Source: Dermanyssus gallinae (taxonomy: Eukaryota; Arthropoda; Arachnida; Mesostigmata; Dermanyssidae). Taken from it: a stretch of 64,000 nt of DNA. The position numbers were made by a program, and so were the translations under genes. Shown here piece after piece: positions 1-13,423 of this stretch; the first letter of the stretch is position 1; every line of letters starts with the position of its first letter. Under the pieces are notes generated by a model. That model was not told where the DNA came from, searched no databases, and was given only the letters and a program-made list of their open reading frames with translations. The stretch covers positions 23,991 to 87,990 of the forward strand of contig QVRM01006777.1 in assembly GCA_003439945.1 (NCBI GenBank), read 5' to 3'.

Positions 1-3000
1 TATGTTTAATGTGTGCGTTTATTTTTTCATACTGATTATGGATCGAACAAAGTACAGCGAAAACTACTCATTCAACTCCGCAACGTCGCCCGGGTTAGTA
101 CTCAACTGCAACTGGCAACAAACACAGCACTGATTGACTGAAATCGATACGAAGCCTATCTTTTTAGGCCGGTCGACAGTGAAACGAATGGTAGAGACAA
201 GCCCAATATGCTAAGGAAGCTAGCTAACCTGGCCTTCCATATCTCGCCAGGCAACCGCCGGCAAGCCAGTAGGAGATTTACCTTACTACCGTCCACGCAC
301 GAACACGTGAAACAACGGTTCAGCATTTTTTTTCGGACGCATTGTTGTTGCGACAAAAACCGTAGATGAAAGGTGTGTGAAAAGCGGGGCACGTCACAAC
401 GACAAAGGTGACACACGGAGATGTGCAGGATGGCGGGCCGAAATGCGCGCGACCATACCATTGGCATGAGTGTCAATGAGAGAACACGCGTACCTTTCTT
501 GGCTTGTCCCGACATATGTCACCACCTCTTCGAGCAAATGCTCCACGAAGGGCTCGGAGTTCCCCAAAAATTTTCACAGAATCACACAGAATTTTGTCTT
601 CGTTGTCATCGATGCATCACCCAACGGGCCGGCCACGACGTTGCCGCCGTGTTATGCCCGCCCCCCCACCCGCTCGATCGCTGTAAACATAGGAGGGCAA
701 AATACAAAATCAAAACAGACCGTCGCGCGACTGTACTCACCGAAAGTTGTCGCGACATGACATAGCGCGGCAGACAACGTTTCGAAAAAAACGATTTTGT
801 TACCTCCCTGCCACTAATAGCAAACCGCTTAGTCGTTTCGCTTATCTCACACAGGGTGTGTCTATGAAGAGGTGTATTTATGCAGCGAGCGAAGGTTAGG
901 CTATTAAGACGACCAATAAACAAAACCATATACCGCCGAGACTTAGCGGACATGCTGCCACATAGCCAGTTGGGAAAGCCCTACATGTCCTACAGCCCTC
1001 GGCGCATCGATGACATAGCGGCCAGCGACTTCATAGCGATAGCGATGTGATCAGGGCTAGTTTATAAAGAGGAGCGGGCATTCACTTCACCTAAAGATCA
1101 GCAGTGACAGCCCTGGGAATACGCGACGTTAAAGAGGGCGGTGAAGTGGTACTATGAAGTCAACGCAAGTGTGGTGTGTTTCGTCGGCGCGTCCAATGCG
1201 TCCGCCTGTGCATATATATCAAGACACCCACATATCTCAAGAGGAGCTTGACCCATGTTGTAACAAGTTCTGCTCCAGCAGCGGTCGTATGCCAGATAAT
1301 ATGCAGATGATTTCATAGTCGTTGCCGTGTTTCAGGAAATGTCACCTGTCAGTAAACAATTGCCTGTCAATTGCGGAATACCACAGAGTAAGACCGTTGG
1401 CAGATTACTGTAGCATTGATCGAACAAGATAGAACCATGCCCTAGTAGACCCTAAAGTAGATTTAATTGATTTTATAGATAAGAAAGCTCATGAAACTGT
1501 CTGATCATGGATGGAGTTGGACACTTATAGTAAACACGGTCCAGTGTCTATTTCTGATCCAAAACCAACGAAATATGTTGGTTGTATACACATACATACA
1601 TACTACATACAATAAATTGTGTGTAGTAAGTTAAGAGGTATTTCCCATCTGCAGAAAATAAATGTACGAAGACTTATTATAAGTTAACTTAGTTTACGCA
1701 AGTCCGAGTTGCGTTTCAAAATGCCTAAAGCTAGCAGATGTATTTTCAAAGTTGCTACCAGAAAGCGAGTGCCGGACAATGGTTAGCGGCGTTTGTTTTC
1801 TCGGAGCCCATAGCAAAACGTTTTGTCCTTTTTAACAAGGGAGGTGTCGGGAAAACTTAAGGGTACATGCGTCCCGCCAGCACAGAAGAGCCACAAACCC
1901 ATTAAACATGTGTTTTTCCCCAGTCGTTCGGGCTTGGCATATATGGTGTTGCTTCTAAAATTTACTTGTCGTCTGACGGAAGTAGGCCGCACCGTGCAGT
2001 CCTCTGTCCAACTGTATCTCGCGGTAGAGGGCGATTTGCTTTTGAAATTGACTCCTTGCTTTGAACTTATTTAGCTTTGAAATTATCAAACATGATGCAG
2101 AGGAGGTCTGCGAAACTTCGTTGCGTTGTAGCGCGACCACAACCAGTTGCCGCTTGAGGTGTAGAAGAGAGTATCTTCCGAGCCTACGAAGCTGCCGCTT
2201 GCATGAGTTCTGCCTTTGATTAAAGTCGGTTAATATCATCGGGGTGCAAAAGCCTTAGCGAAATCTGTATAAAGTAACGAGTAGAATATCGCATGCCTCC
2301 GCAATGTACGTGGCCGTGTACCCTCATTATTAATTCTAAGCCCTTTGCCAAAGTGCCTAACAAGCAAATCGAGCAGTTCACCTCTAGTGTCAGCCCAAGG
2401 TTTGTTCTGCCTCACACGGGTGAAAGTTAGTTGCACTGCAGTACTCTACTACTTTTGCAACCGTATATAGGTATTTCTTACAAAGGACTTCGTGGAGTTC
2501 GGAGGGATCTTATCTAGGCCTAGGATTTTTCTTGCCCTAATTGGCCTTGCAGCGAGAACCTCGCTATATATATATATATATTTCCGGGGGTCACTTGTGT
2601 ATGGGCTGAATTCGATTGCAACGTGGCTTGATATACCACTTGAGCCAGCATCTTTAAGAAGTTGTACACCGAACTGCTTAAGCCCATATGTATAAGGCAT
2701 AACGATCTGTATGCCTTGCGTGTCTTACTTGGTAGAAGTGGGTCGTTCCGCGCTGTCGTCTTTCCAAATGTACACTAAGGGAGCAGCCTGTTTACTAAAA
2801 GGAGCCACTGTTTTCGACCGACTGGGAATACTGCTTCGTACGTAAAAACAGTTGCTGAGCTTTTCGTTCACAAGCAGTACTGCCCAGCTGCAGTGTGTCT
2901 GATTGCGTTTGCTGATCACTGAACCTGTCGCAAGTGATACGGTCAGATAAGTTAGTGGGAAGCAAAAGTCATGCGGCGCAGAGTTGGGAATGCAGTTACA

Positions 3001-4600
3001 CGAGTTAGGTGACGTGCGCTTATATTCGTCTCACTCTGCACGATACAGGCGGAGGAGCTGCTAGATAGATCCGAATAGACCGGCTGCTGGTTTTCGCCCA
3101 GTAAGTTACCAAGCGTCTATGCAAAACATCTGGCTAGTATCATTAACTACTAAGCTACACGCGTGGTGAGACCAGAATTCTCAAAAATAAATCTGAACCA
3201 AATGAAGCAAATGAAAATATATCAATCTATAAAATATCGATCAATTGGTCAACGTAAACACAAGCTGTGTTTGATCGAGCTCCCGTAAAGTCGTGAGAGA
3301 ACAGGTTTTACCGCTAGAAGTTAATGCTTCAAATAGCCTTAATGTCTCACTGTGTGACGTAATGCCAATTGAAAAGATTCAGCGTGTTGAGCTCAAGCCA
3401 AAAAATCTCAGGAAAAGTGAACTACAAAGGAAGCGCTTCGTAAAGCGCGTCCATTGCTCCTAAATAGACGAAGTATCCATTCCGAGAGCCTTGTCCGACT
3501 TGAAGCAGCAGCAGGGGGTGGGACTGAAAATCGTCTCCACACTAATACATTTGCCTCTCAACAAGCGCAGCGAGCAAAGAAAGCAAAACACATTGAGAAT
3601 TAAGTTAAATTAGTTAAAGAAGCAAATTAATAGCGTCTCTATAAAGCGGGTTGCTCACAGGGTGCGCCATGAATCACCAAGATGACCCTTTGTGGTGATG
3701 ATTCCAACCGGTCTAAGCTAAATAACGTTTCTAACGGATGAACCGGATACTTAGATGCATCCTTGAATGCCTGCTCACTCGATATCAAAGGTAACGCCGT
3801 TCATGCCCTTACATCAACACCTGGAGGAGCAAAATATTGACATCGCAATGATTCGACCAAAGTATCGGGACACTTGGTGGCTCGGTGGTGCGGGGCGAGG
3901 ACATACTCAGAAGACCTCTATGCGCAGATGGACACCTAACGAATTGTGGGTGTATAGCTTTGCTAAAATACGGGCTGGCAGGCATCTACCCTATAGGCAT
4001 AGCGAAAGAGCTGGTAAAGATAAGAAAAACGTCTTTATTTGCACATAGGGATTGTTATATATACATAAGGATAGGTGAACTTAGTCAATTAAACGTGCTT
4101 GATAGGAAAACAGGCTTTCTTGTGTATTCAGCTTCACGTGAGCCAAGCAAACGTATTATTCGTTTAGTTTTATTAACCAAGGATTGGTTTACACATTTAC
4201 ATCATAGGCATCACAATTCCAGAGTTCAGGCAACGGAATTGCTTTTTCGCAACGCTGGAGGTGATATAGATCGCACGGCAAGCAAACGTATTTCTTGTTC
4301 AGTGCGTGCATTTGCCTTTGGGTAGACGCAGCACCTACTTGTCAGAGAGTTTGGCCTAACGTCAAATAAGTTATGTACTAGATTCGTTCGTTGCAACCGA
4401 AATAACAATTGCACGTTCTGGCTTGATCGTAGTAATGCAATTTGCGGGAAACTGATGTCTTTGCTGTTTAAGGAACATCTTCATCGAATTGTCTTTACGA
4501 TGTGTGATTACGCTTTAAGTAAGTTTATATATCTTTTCAAATACGGTTCCAAGGTTTCGGTACACAGTACGGCAGCTTAGGAACTACAATTAATTTATAA
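1..4600. other. Gene-poor 5' region, no recognised gene
   Basis: I see no convincing exon chain or conserved domain here. Open frames are short, overlap on both strands and lack recognisable motifs. A fragment at about 905-1020 resembles the body of the tRNA-derived SINE seen complete at 5.4 kb. A short TA run lies near 2564-2581. The rest looks like neutral intergenic or decayed repeat DNA. Confidence 0.5.
905..1020 (+). repeat. SINE family A, body fragment
   Basis: Degenerate match by eye to the 3' body of the SINE copies at 5419 and 7577. The shared blocks are, in order, an ACCATAT/ACCGC stretch followed by AGCGG, then CTGCCACA, then GGGAAA-CCCTA, then ATGTCC with GCCCTC. The tRNA-like head with the A and B boxes is missing, so this is a truncated copy. 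Confidence 0.45.
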
Positions 4601-4639
4601 AAAGATGATTAAATAAATTTTGACTCTTTGTAATGAAAC

Positions 4640-5160
4640 ACCTAAAGATTATGGTTACTTGGACTATCTAATTAGAATATTTGACGAATTGTGTCGCATA
4701 AAGGCCGAAAAGGACCTCAGCAGACACTTTAACACAAAGGCCGCGAGTTGCAATTGATGTAGGTAGTGTGACACTATCAAAGGTCATAATATAAATGCCC
4801 ATGCTTGACGACAAAGCATTCATGCGTGGAAAACAGCACTCTATTTTTCGCATGCCAGCGCTCAACATCATTCAATGCTAGTTGATGCTTTGTGTGGTTA
4901 CGTTGGTTTTCAAGTTAGAAGTACAATTTAAGATCATCCGCGTATTCAAGATACTTCACATCAGACGGTTGATTTAGACCAATACCAAGTGCAAACATTG
5001 CATATAACAAAACAGATGCAAAGCCACCTTGAAGTAACCCCGAGGGTTCAAGGAACGAGTGACTGAGGTCACAATCCACCCTCACGCGGAAGGAGCAATT
5101 CCGTAAATACGAGCGAAACCAGTTTACCGTCAAAGCATGTATACTAATGCTCTCCAGTTA
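4640..5160 (-). mobile_element. Decayed CR1/jockey-type LINE, reverse transcriptase part
   Basis: Minus-strand reading shows a reverse-transcriptase core. A block like SGLLQGG...LLYAMF stands where QGSVLGPLLF is normal, followed about 20 residues later by YADDLKLYF, the catalytic YADD box. Downstream, a SIATRGL-like stretch resembles the thumb region that follows RT in these LINEs. Stops and frame changes interrupt it and no endonuclease or 3' end is seen. It is a dead fragment. The clade is inferred from RT style only. Confidence 0.6.
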
Positions 5161-5418
5161 ATCAAATCAGGAGCAGCAGTATACATGCTTTCACGACATT
5201 CATGATCAAAAGTACTATTCTAGTCAAAACATAGCCAGTAAAGCGAGGATCGTGAATTTATGAACATAGCTTCACCCTGGGACATCTTCAGCTACAACAA
5301 TAGGTGGTTTGCTCTGCATCTGCTGATGATAAACAACACAATGTGGAGGGTAGCGACTACAATTTGATAACTTTTATCGATCACTAAAGAGAAGATAGAG
5401 CAAAACTACATACAGAGT

Positions 5419-5745
5419 GGCGGCGTGGTCTAGGGGACTAGCGCGCTAGTCATAGTTGTCATCTACCGGGGTGTCGCCGGTTCGATCCCTGTAGTTAATC
5501 GAATTTTCTTTGAGCGATGCTCATTGTGAATAGACGATAAACCATATCGCTGAGACTCAGCGGCCCTCGTTGCATTGAAGATATGCCTTAGGATGAGTTC
5601 CAAGCCCGTAAAGGACGGAGTTCAATTCCGCTGGAGATTGAGCTCCGTCCTTTACGGGCAAGGTGGTATATATATAAAAAATATATACCATCAGAACGGA
5701 TGGTCTAGATTAAAAACAGCCGTTAAAAAACTAATTCTAGGACAA
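5419..5745 (+). repeat. SINE family A, best copy, tRNA-derived
   Basis: The head looks like a tRNA. An A box TGGTCTAGGGG lies at 5426-5436 and a B box GGTTCGATCCC at 5479-5489; both fit the RNA polymerase III promoter consensus. The A-B spacing is wider than in a typical tRNA gene and no mature tRNA folds cleanly, so it is a tRNA-derived SINE rather than a tRNA gene. The body shares blocks with copies near 905 and 7577. A 23-bp hairpin (5604-5659) and a TCTAGATTAAAAAC block follow. Confidence 0.65.
5604..5659. repeat. Inverted repeat, 23-bp arms
   Basis: Arm 5604-5626 and arm 5637-5659 are reverse complements with one mismatch (17 perfect pairs at the base), enclosing a 10-base loop. It lies inside the extended SINE A copy. 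The related copy at 7.6 kb lacks the second arm, so the structure was formed or lost after the copies separated. Confidence 0.85.
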
Positions 5746-5959
5746 AATTACACAAATAATAGACAAAACAATGTTTGCAAAAGGGATGGAAACAGAGGTA
5801 TAACTACCGTATGAAAAAAATAATACAATTACAGAGCAAATTTTAGATAACTCGATTGTCAATTTAGCACCCAATCAACTCATGGTGGAATGAAGGTTTA
5901 AATAAAGGTTTGCAACAAAAATAAATCTGTCCAGACAACACATAAATTGTACACCGAAA

Positions 5960-8340
5960 CGACATGGAGCAAGCGGATAAGCTGTGGAGGGACTACATGG
6001 AAGTAAAAATGAAACGAAACGAGGATTTAGCCAACGTCATAAAAAGAGATTCCTCAAAAATGGTTAGCACGGAAAGTCGCTTGCATACCAGAGTCAGGAG
6101 CGGAAAATACGAAATTGTCCAATCTCAGACCAATAACTGTAACAAGCGATGTATACAGAATATTTGCTGCCATTTCTAGGGACAGGCTACAAGACCAGCG
6201 GGAAGAGATGAAACTAATAGGAACATGGCAGAGTAGTTTTAGAACAGGCAGGAGAATAAAGGATAGTCTTTTCGTACTAATAGAAAGTATCTATTGGGAC
6301 AAATCTAGAAAACAGAACCTAGTTGCAACATTCCTAGATATCCGACGAGCCTACAATACGGTCGGTAAAACACTCTTTGGAACAAGTCGATATAACGTGG
6401 ATTTTTTAAAATAGGTGTTTATTAAAGAAGTTGTTGCGAAGGTGGATTAGGACCGAAATAGGCCAGTACATCTAAATAAATACATAACACAAGCTGCATC
6501 TTTGCAAGAATCGGATCGAACACATAAGTGTTCTACAGATTAATGAAAGGACTTCGGCAAGGATGTCCTTGCCCGGTCATTGTTTTTGCTGTATATTGAA
6601 AAGGTGGCACGACAGGTATATGAATCAAATCTGACTTCTTTTAAAGTAGCGTACACTAGAGATTACGAAATAGTGTCTCTCCTACCGTGTATTCTGTTGC
6701 TGGCAGACGGCAAGGTGATTTTAGCGAAAGTTATTGATCAAATGCAAAAATGTGCACAATATGCGGAGAAACGGCGACGAAGTTTCCAGGGATATCAGGG
6801 AGATGCTGCTAAAGATACAGAGAAAAGAAATCGATTATAACAACGTATACAAATACTTTGAAGTTATAATAGAAAACACGTCAGATATTTTTAAGGCTGA
6901 GCATACAATACGGAAAGAACGAGCCGACAATAGACAAAAGGCTGTAAGAAAAAGGGCTTTGTGGTGCTGCAACAGGCTCAAGAAGACTAAAGAGCTTTGG
7001 AAAAGCATGTTTGCTAACAGTGACATTGGCTAACGCTATTGTGAGTTTAGACGCAAGCATGGTAAACAGACTGGACAGGATACAACGTGAAGTTGACCGG
7101 CATGCAATGTAGGTACACATGTGGAGCACAGTTTATCGAAGGACAGTTCGGAGTCACCAGCTTCTGAGCAAGGAAAGCGAAAGCAAAGATACCGTATGTA
7201 AGCCGTCGAAAATAACGTTGCTGCAGGTAACGAAGAACAAACCTGGACGGCCGAACTGCTCATAGCAAAACTGACTGGGAGAAACAGAGGCAATCGGGAA
7301 AGACGGCTAAAGTTCCTTTTAATAAAAATTTAAGTGCAATACGATGGATTTTGTAGAACACAAAGTGATGGCAATTAAGCAGATAACCAACGATGTCAAG
7401 AAGAAAGTTGACAAAAAGCCCAGGAAAAACGGAGAACAGATATGGAAAGAAAGACAATTGTACAGGCAATTTGCAATTGTACAGACAACAAGAAAAATAA
7501 ATACGGCCAAAAAGATATTACATACTCGAACTCGCAAGTCTCAGGGTTGTTTGCCGACTGCAGGGTTGGTTGCTCAAGCGGCGAGGTCTATGGGACTAGT
7601 GCGTTAGTCATGGTTGTAATCATCCCTGTTGAATCGAATCCTCTTTGAGCGATTCTCATTGAGAACAGATGGTAAACCACACCGCTGAAAGTCAGCGGCC
7701 ACCCTGCCACAAGAGCTGTTGGGGAAACCCTAGTCTCAATATGTCCGGCCCTCAGTGCATTGAATATATGCCTCTGAGTGAGTTCCCGGCTCGTACGAGA
7801 TGAAAGATGGTCTAGAATTAAAAACAGCCTCCTTAAAACAATGTTTTTAATTCTAGAGCAGGTTTGCCCAGCACCCGACTGCTGGTGGTCAGCTAGTAAA
7901 AAAAATGAAAGCGTTCGGTGTAGAGCGTGTGATATAAAAGAGAAATCCACAGAACACACCGTGCTGAAGTGCGACGAGCTAGGATGAGTGAGAACAGTGT
8001 CCTTGGCGAGGCATTAAGTTTTGGGGATAAACTAATATGGCAAGAGATAAATGAAACCAAACGCAGACGAGGGAAACAGCATGGATTGTAAGTAATCATA
8101 GAAAAACACCCCGCTAGACCAGACCATTGTGTAATTAGGTAGCCATAGTGATAATCCAATGAATAATGTGAATGCACTACAGATTTGTAGTCTGTTAGTA
8201 AAAATACATATAATATTACCCTGGTAATACTATACAAGTATACGAAGCCAGCAGCTCGCTGTATGACATACTACACAGTGAGCGCATCGGATTCAATGCA
8301 ATAAAATATTCCACAAGAATAGATAGATAGATTGATAATT
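5960..8340 (+). mobile_element. Decayed LINE, RT to C-terminal zinc-finger tail
   Basis: Read in several frames on the plus strand this is one non-LTR retrotransposon. About 6115-6400 matches RT fingers/palm: NLRPITVTSDVYRI, a WQSSFRTGRR block, then ATFLDIRRAYN where FLDI.AYD is expected. About 6540-6720 carries GLRQGCP and a decayed ADD-like box (LLADGK). About 6734-7030 is a post-RT block with RADNRQK and RALWCCNR, a style I associate with tick/mite LINEs. About 7860-7987 ends in a CRACDIKEK..EHTVLKC zinc-knuckle-like tail. Numerous stops and shifts show it is dead. SINE A copies flank and interrupt it. Confidence 0.65.
7577..7860 (+). repeat. SINE family A, second copy
   Basis: It matches the 5.4 kb copy along its length: GGACTAGTGCGTTAGTCATGG in the head, a decayed B box (GAATCGAATCC), then the GAGCGATTCTCATTG, CACCGCTGAAAGTCAGCGG and GAGTTCC blocks. 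It ends in TCTAGAATTAAAAACA, which forms a perfect 16-bp inverted repeat with 7842-7857. It interrupts the LINE just before its zinc-knuckle tail. Confidence 0.6.
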
Positions 8341-8749
8341 AGGTTTTGTTATTCTTATGAGTGGCTTACATTTGTACATAGGTTCACAGAAATAGTAAAT
8401 AAATAAAAAAATGTTTAAATTTTGTTTATATATATTTTTTTTTATTAACACCCGGGCTGAGTAATTGCATTTAGGTTACATCAAAAAGTTTCGAGGCAAC
8501 CAGCAATCTAGCGTTTTGCTAGTTCTGCTGTGGACCGGACCGCAGAAGATACCGCGGCGTGGTATCGCTTACATTTGCCCCAGCACTGTCTGCATCGAAT
8601 ATATATAGCTCTGTTGCAATATGAATTACCACCAATGAAGCCCTTTTGACCTGGAATCAGACCCGCGCCCTGCATCGAATGACAAGGCTGGGCTCCTGGT
8701 ATCGCATTTCTCGTCTCTCTAGAACCCTGCTCCAGTAACCAGCGCACCA

Positions 8750-9930
8750 CAGACAACGCCTGCACAGAATTCGATGGATCTCCGCGACCTACAGATTGAG
8801 TTCGCTCGCAATTGCTACACCAAAACTCAAATGCAAACACATTCGACATCTTGGCTCGAAACCCGAACTGCCGATCGTATAAGAGGTTACAGCCTTCAAT
8901 AAAATATCTGTTCGATAATGCATTTTTTTTCAAAGGCTTTCAGTATTGGCGCAGGAATACTGACAGGTCTGTAGTTGTATCGGCACAGGGAGGCCCGCCT
9001 TTGAACAATGGAACCACACAATATAGCTATAGGACATTGAGGTATACACTTGTACTGATAGAGACTGATAATATACTGAACGGGCGATGTGAGTGCATCC
9101 GCAGCTCCGCAGCCCTGCGGAGAATCTGTGGTCGAATCTGTTCGGTGGAGCAAATTTTAATTTTTGAACAATTATGAAAGGTGGTAGATTCTGCGAACGT
9201 TAAATGCCCCCAGAGTGAATTGTTCAGTAGGCGTCTGAAAGTTATCCAAAATGGCGAATCTTGAGGAGCACTCCCTGTCGCGGGTCACACGTGTCGCATA
9301 GTAGTCGTTGAAGATGTTAGCTAGCAAAATTTCATCGGAGTCCCCTATTTATAAGTACTTTCGTAAATTCTTTCTCCTGGACAAGTACAGGTTGGATTCT
9401 TTCCCAAGGACCCCACCGGTTATTAATCCTGTCAGTGGCAATCTTGCAGTTCGTTCTGTTCCTGAGCAGAAAGCTCTATTATCCTGTTCCTGAGCATACG
9501 GTAGGCCTTGCGTTTGTTATCGTGTGTGCGATCAGCTCTATGTGTTGCATACGTCTGTTCGTTCTCCGTAATAATTTCGAAATCACACAGTTTTTTTAGA
9601 ACTGCGTTGGTCGTATTAGTATTCTTAATCTTAATACTCCACCTATATGGCTCTTCCTCTAATAGTTCAAATGTCTCGTTGGCGTAATGTAGCTCGTATA
9701 GGTCGTCTCAAATCGACAACGATATTTCGGCGATTATTTTATCATAGTCACCTTTGAATGTTGGGCTATCGTTGGCTGCCAACGGCTTTGATTTTAGACT
9801 AATAAAGGTGGTAAAGGAGTTGTCAGAGAAGGTGGTCGCAAAAACGCCGAATCCATTAACTCGTATGGAACATTAAAGTAAATACGATCTGTGCGTGGCT
9901 CAGTAAATCGTTGGTCGTAGGCAATGTCCG
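8750..9930 (-). mobile_element. Decayed LINE, linker and RT start
   Basis: Minus-strand reading. About 8830-9000 encodes YRPVSI-like, KAFEK-like and LLYDRQFGFR motifs, the classic RT entry block, split across frames. About 9430-9900 encodes charged linker sequence such as KAYRMLRNRIIELS, typical between endonuclease and RT. Frame changes and stops are frequent. No 3' end or target-site duplication is visible. Confidence 0.5.
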
Positions 9931-10923
9931 TGCAAGCGACCCTAGTCGGCACACCGATAATCTGTCGAAGGTTATGCGAGTGTAGTAATTAAGTTACGTA
10001 ACCCAATCTCATATCTAGCAACTCAATGCTCGCATCACTAAGGCAAAGTGTGTTTAGCCTGTTCACTTTTGAAGTAGTTCTTCTAGAGCATACAGAAAAT
10101 ATAGAAGCCTATCTGACGGCTGCCTGTAGAATGCTCCAACAACCGTGCTTTGACCATCGGAACCGCCAAGTACTTTAGCAAACATATTCTCATATTGAGA
10201 GCGGTTTGAGATCCTTCCGCTCGCACATCACATACTTACCTCTGCCAGCATTAATTGCCTGACTAGCTGTCGAATATAGTAGATGGCATATATGTGCATG
10301 TAAACCTCCTCCACGAACCAACGAAAAGACGAGAAGAAATGTTTGTCAAAGTTTACACCGGCAAAACTCATTCTGAGAGATTTATTTGTGCGAAAGGTTT
10401 CCCATACAATTCGCGATTGGCAAAAAGAGCTTTATGACGTGAATATATGCGTCGTGACATGATGCAATCTATGTTAAGCCAAACACATGTAAAAAAGCGC
10501 GATATTATTTAAGAAACATACTTATTGAGAGTTTCTGAAATTATATAGAAGGCAGTACGGACGGTATTTGCTTACTATAGGTTCTGTGTTGCTTGTGCTA
10601 GCAAAAGCAAATCAGGTTGATGTGAATTCCTAGATGCACGGTTCAAAACAATCTCTAATGGAATATAAATATACAAAATTATTACCAATGGTCAACTTGC
10701 ACCGATTTATACAACATCAAGTGTATAGCCTCTATCCAGTTCAAAAGAATGACATTTGCTTGCAGTTAAAACTAAAATATACTACGGTTTTACCAAAATG
10801 TGAAATAATTAACGCTTATTCAAAAGAAAAGCAATTAATTTATGTTTAGTATGAAATAGCTAGAAACTTTGGTAAATAAGGAGAATCTATATTTTAAAAG
10901 TGTTAAGTAAGTACTAACGTTAC

Positions 10924-10960
<37 letters not shown>

Positions 10961-11510
10961 CGTTACGCGTTTTATGTATCTTAAACGTTTGGATCACAGA
11001 AAAAATATGAGACAACCGCTTCTTTCGATAACTCATCTCTATTCGTACGCATTTAATACCGAGAGTAATAATTTGACGACACAGTCGCTCGTTGGTACCG
11101 TTCTTGTAAACCGATAACCAACTCAATGTGTGCAACGTGTAAACTCAATAAATAAAACATAAATAATAAGACGATTAACCAATGCAGTATTGAGCTATCG
11201 ACATTCCCGCATAGCCCAAAACTAGCCCGAGAAAGCGAAAGATGCGACACGCTTGGAACGCGTCTCTGTTGACGTTTGAGCGTCAAGCACACAAATTCAA
11301 ATATTGGCGCGTCCCGGTAGATGGAGACCCTGGTTAGCGTTGTCATGTACTGCCGAATATTCGAATCGGACTGTTGAGAGCAGTCAAGCCCGGGCAATTA
11401 TACATTAGCCAGCCGAAAGCCAGCACAGAAAAGGTTTCATCGGTCGGTTGTTTTGCGTGTGGAACAAGTTTTTGGTCGCCGTGTGTTGCAATTGCGTGCA
11501 GCTGCGAGCC
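9930..11510. other. Intergenic, AT-rich, TA array
   Basis: Nothing recognisable as a gene. A (TA)n run lies at about 10927-10955. Sequence close to 11510 becomes less AT-rich and is the presumed promoter and 5' UTR of the TPX2-domain gene. Confidence 0.45.
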
Positions 11511-13385
11511 ATGTCGTCGGCCGGGGGCACACCAACCGTGCTGGCACGATCCGAATACGCCAAAAAGAGGTTCCAGAAGAAGGTTAGATGCATTTTGTCG
11601 GTGGCAAGCTTGTCCGACGATAAACTAACTGCCAGTTACACGACTACTACTACTACTACTACAGTGCCTGAATGCTTTTCCAGATTAGTTAGTATATGAA
11701 CGTGATTACTACTATGACTACTGATATTGACTACAGCATTGTTGAAGCGTATGAAGGTTTGATGTATAGTGAAACTAGTTGTTATGACTTTCGGTGGCTG
11801 CTTAGTGACGAGACCCCACCGACGGTATGATTCGCAATAATGCCATCCAGTATATATATATATATATATATATTAGTCAAGATATAGATTATAACTTTGA
11901 CTTAAATAGGATGCCGACAGGGTATTGTTACATATTATGATGTTTATATCGGCTATTGGTTGTAGTTTCTCATTTGTGTTACAGCTTCATATAGTCATAT
12001 GGCTAGTGCGAAGCATATGTACCCGTAAAATCTTATACACGATCACCGTTGTATTTCATATTATCACAATTAATCATATTTTGTGTGCATATTGCATAGT
12101 AATGATTTAATCGGTTGCAACTCAGTTTAATTAAGTAAGAGGAAATAGTGCGTTCCCGCAGCGTAATAATTGAATCAATTTTAAAATTGATTCAATTATA
12201 CAAGTGTTCTAATATCACTAGGCCACCTGATCCACAGTGTAGCACCTAAAGTACATAGTGCAAACCTCAATTGTGTACTTATGGTCGAGGAGACAGTAAG
12301 CAAGTGAGAAGCCGAGACTCGGGTGTTTCGGGTTCCTGAAGATTGGATAATATCCCAACCAGGTTGGGATGGTGACCAAGAATAGTGCGCTTTATTTTAG
12401 CTACCATAGTTAATTTAATTAGGTAACGGTGAGCATCGAGAGTTCTTTATATTGCTCTGCTGTTAATGACACGCGCTGTGGGAGACCCGAGACGAGGCTT
12501 CTCTTTCTGAAGCAGGTGACGGGGAGTTATACGACATGCATGTGTAACGCCGTAGACCTTCAGAGCATACGTCAAGTGGCAATGTCTATACACGTGGTAC
12601 ATTTCCGTGAGGCATTGACGTGGAAGTATTTTGCGACTGCGGCAGATGGCGGCTACGCCATTGACAATTTTTCCTGACATGTTTCGTAAGTATATTTCCA
12701 ATGGCAATAAACTGAAAACCGCGCTCAGTTGGAGGGCGACTCTGTTTGCCATTGCAGTTATGTCATTTCGTGTACGCCGAGCTGCGTGCGTTCAATTTGT
12801 TACGAAATGTATGCAGGTTTATTGAGTCGAGTTCTTCGCACAAGCGCAGCTACGACGACCGTACCTTTTATGCTTTTAAGGGCTCAATACCTTTTTATGA
12901 TGGAGACATTTGAGAAGTAATATTGATGGAACATCCATTCATGCAAGTAACGGTCGATTTCTGTTGTTTGATGTAATACCACAATATTTTTACCGACCGT
13001 CTTATAAACGAACGAGTGTACCGAACATATAAAAGAAGCAACAAAAATAGTTGAGCAAGCGGTGCGAGATTTCAGAAACATTTTGTTCGTTTTAGATGCT
13101 GGAGGAACGGGAGCAAGAAGCTCAAGAGCGGATGAGATTTCGAGCACGTGAATGCGAAGTCACTCGACGAAAACCGTTCCAACCAATCTTGCCGCACAAC
13201 TTTACTACGCCGGATGACGTTGTCCTTCATTCCACCGTTCGAGCGGAGGAAAGGCGCCGTTTCGACGAATTTCTCGACGAAAAAACTAAGGAAAAGATGC
13301 GACTTGCCGAAGTGAGTAATTACATTCCCAGAAATAAAGTTTTATATTGATCCGCTTTGAACTGAAATGGTGATTTTGCACTTGA

Positions 13386-13423
<38 letters not shown>

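Noticed and set aside
156..515. 119-codon minus-strand frame at the window start
   Set aside because: Overlaps several equally long frames on the other strand and has no motif.
5419..5500. Functional tRNA gene
   Set aside because: Good A and B boxes, but wrong spacing and no clean acceptor or anticodon stem; the body continues as a repeat family.
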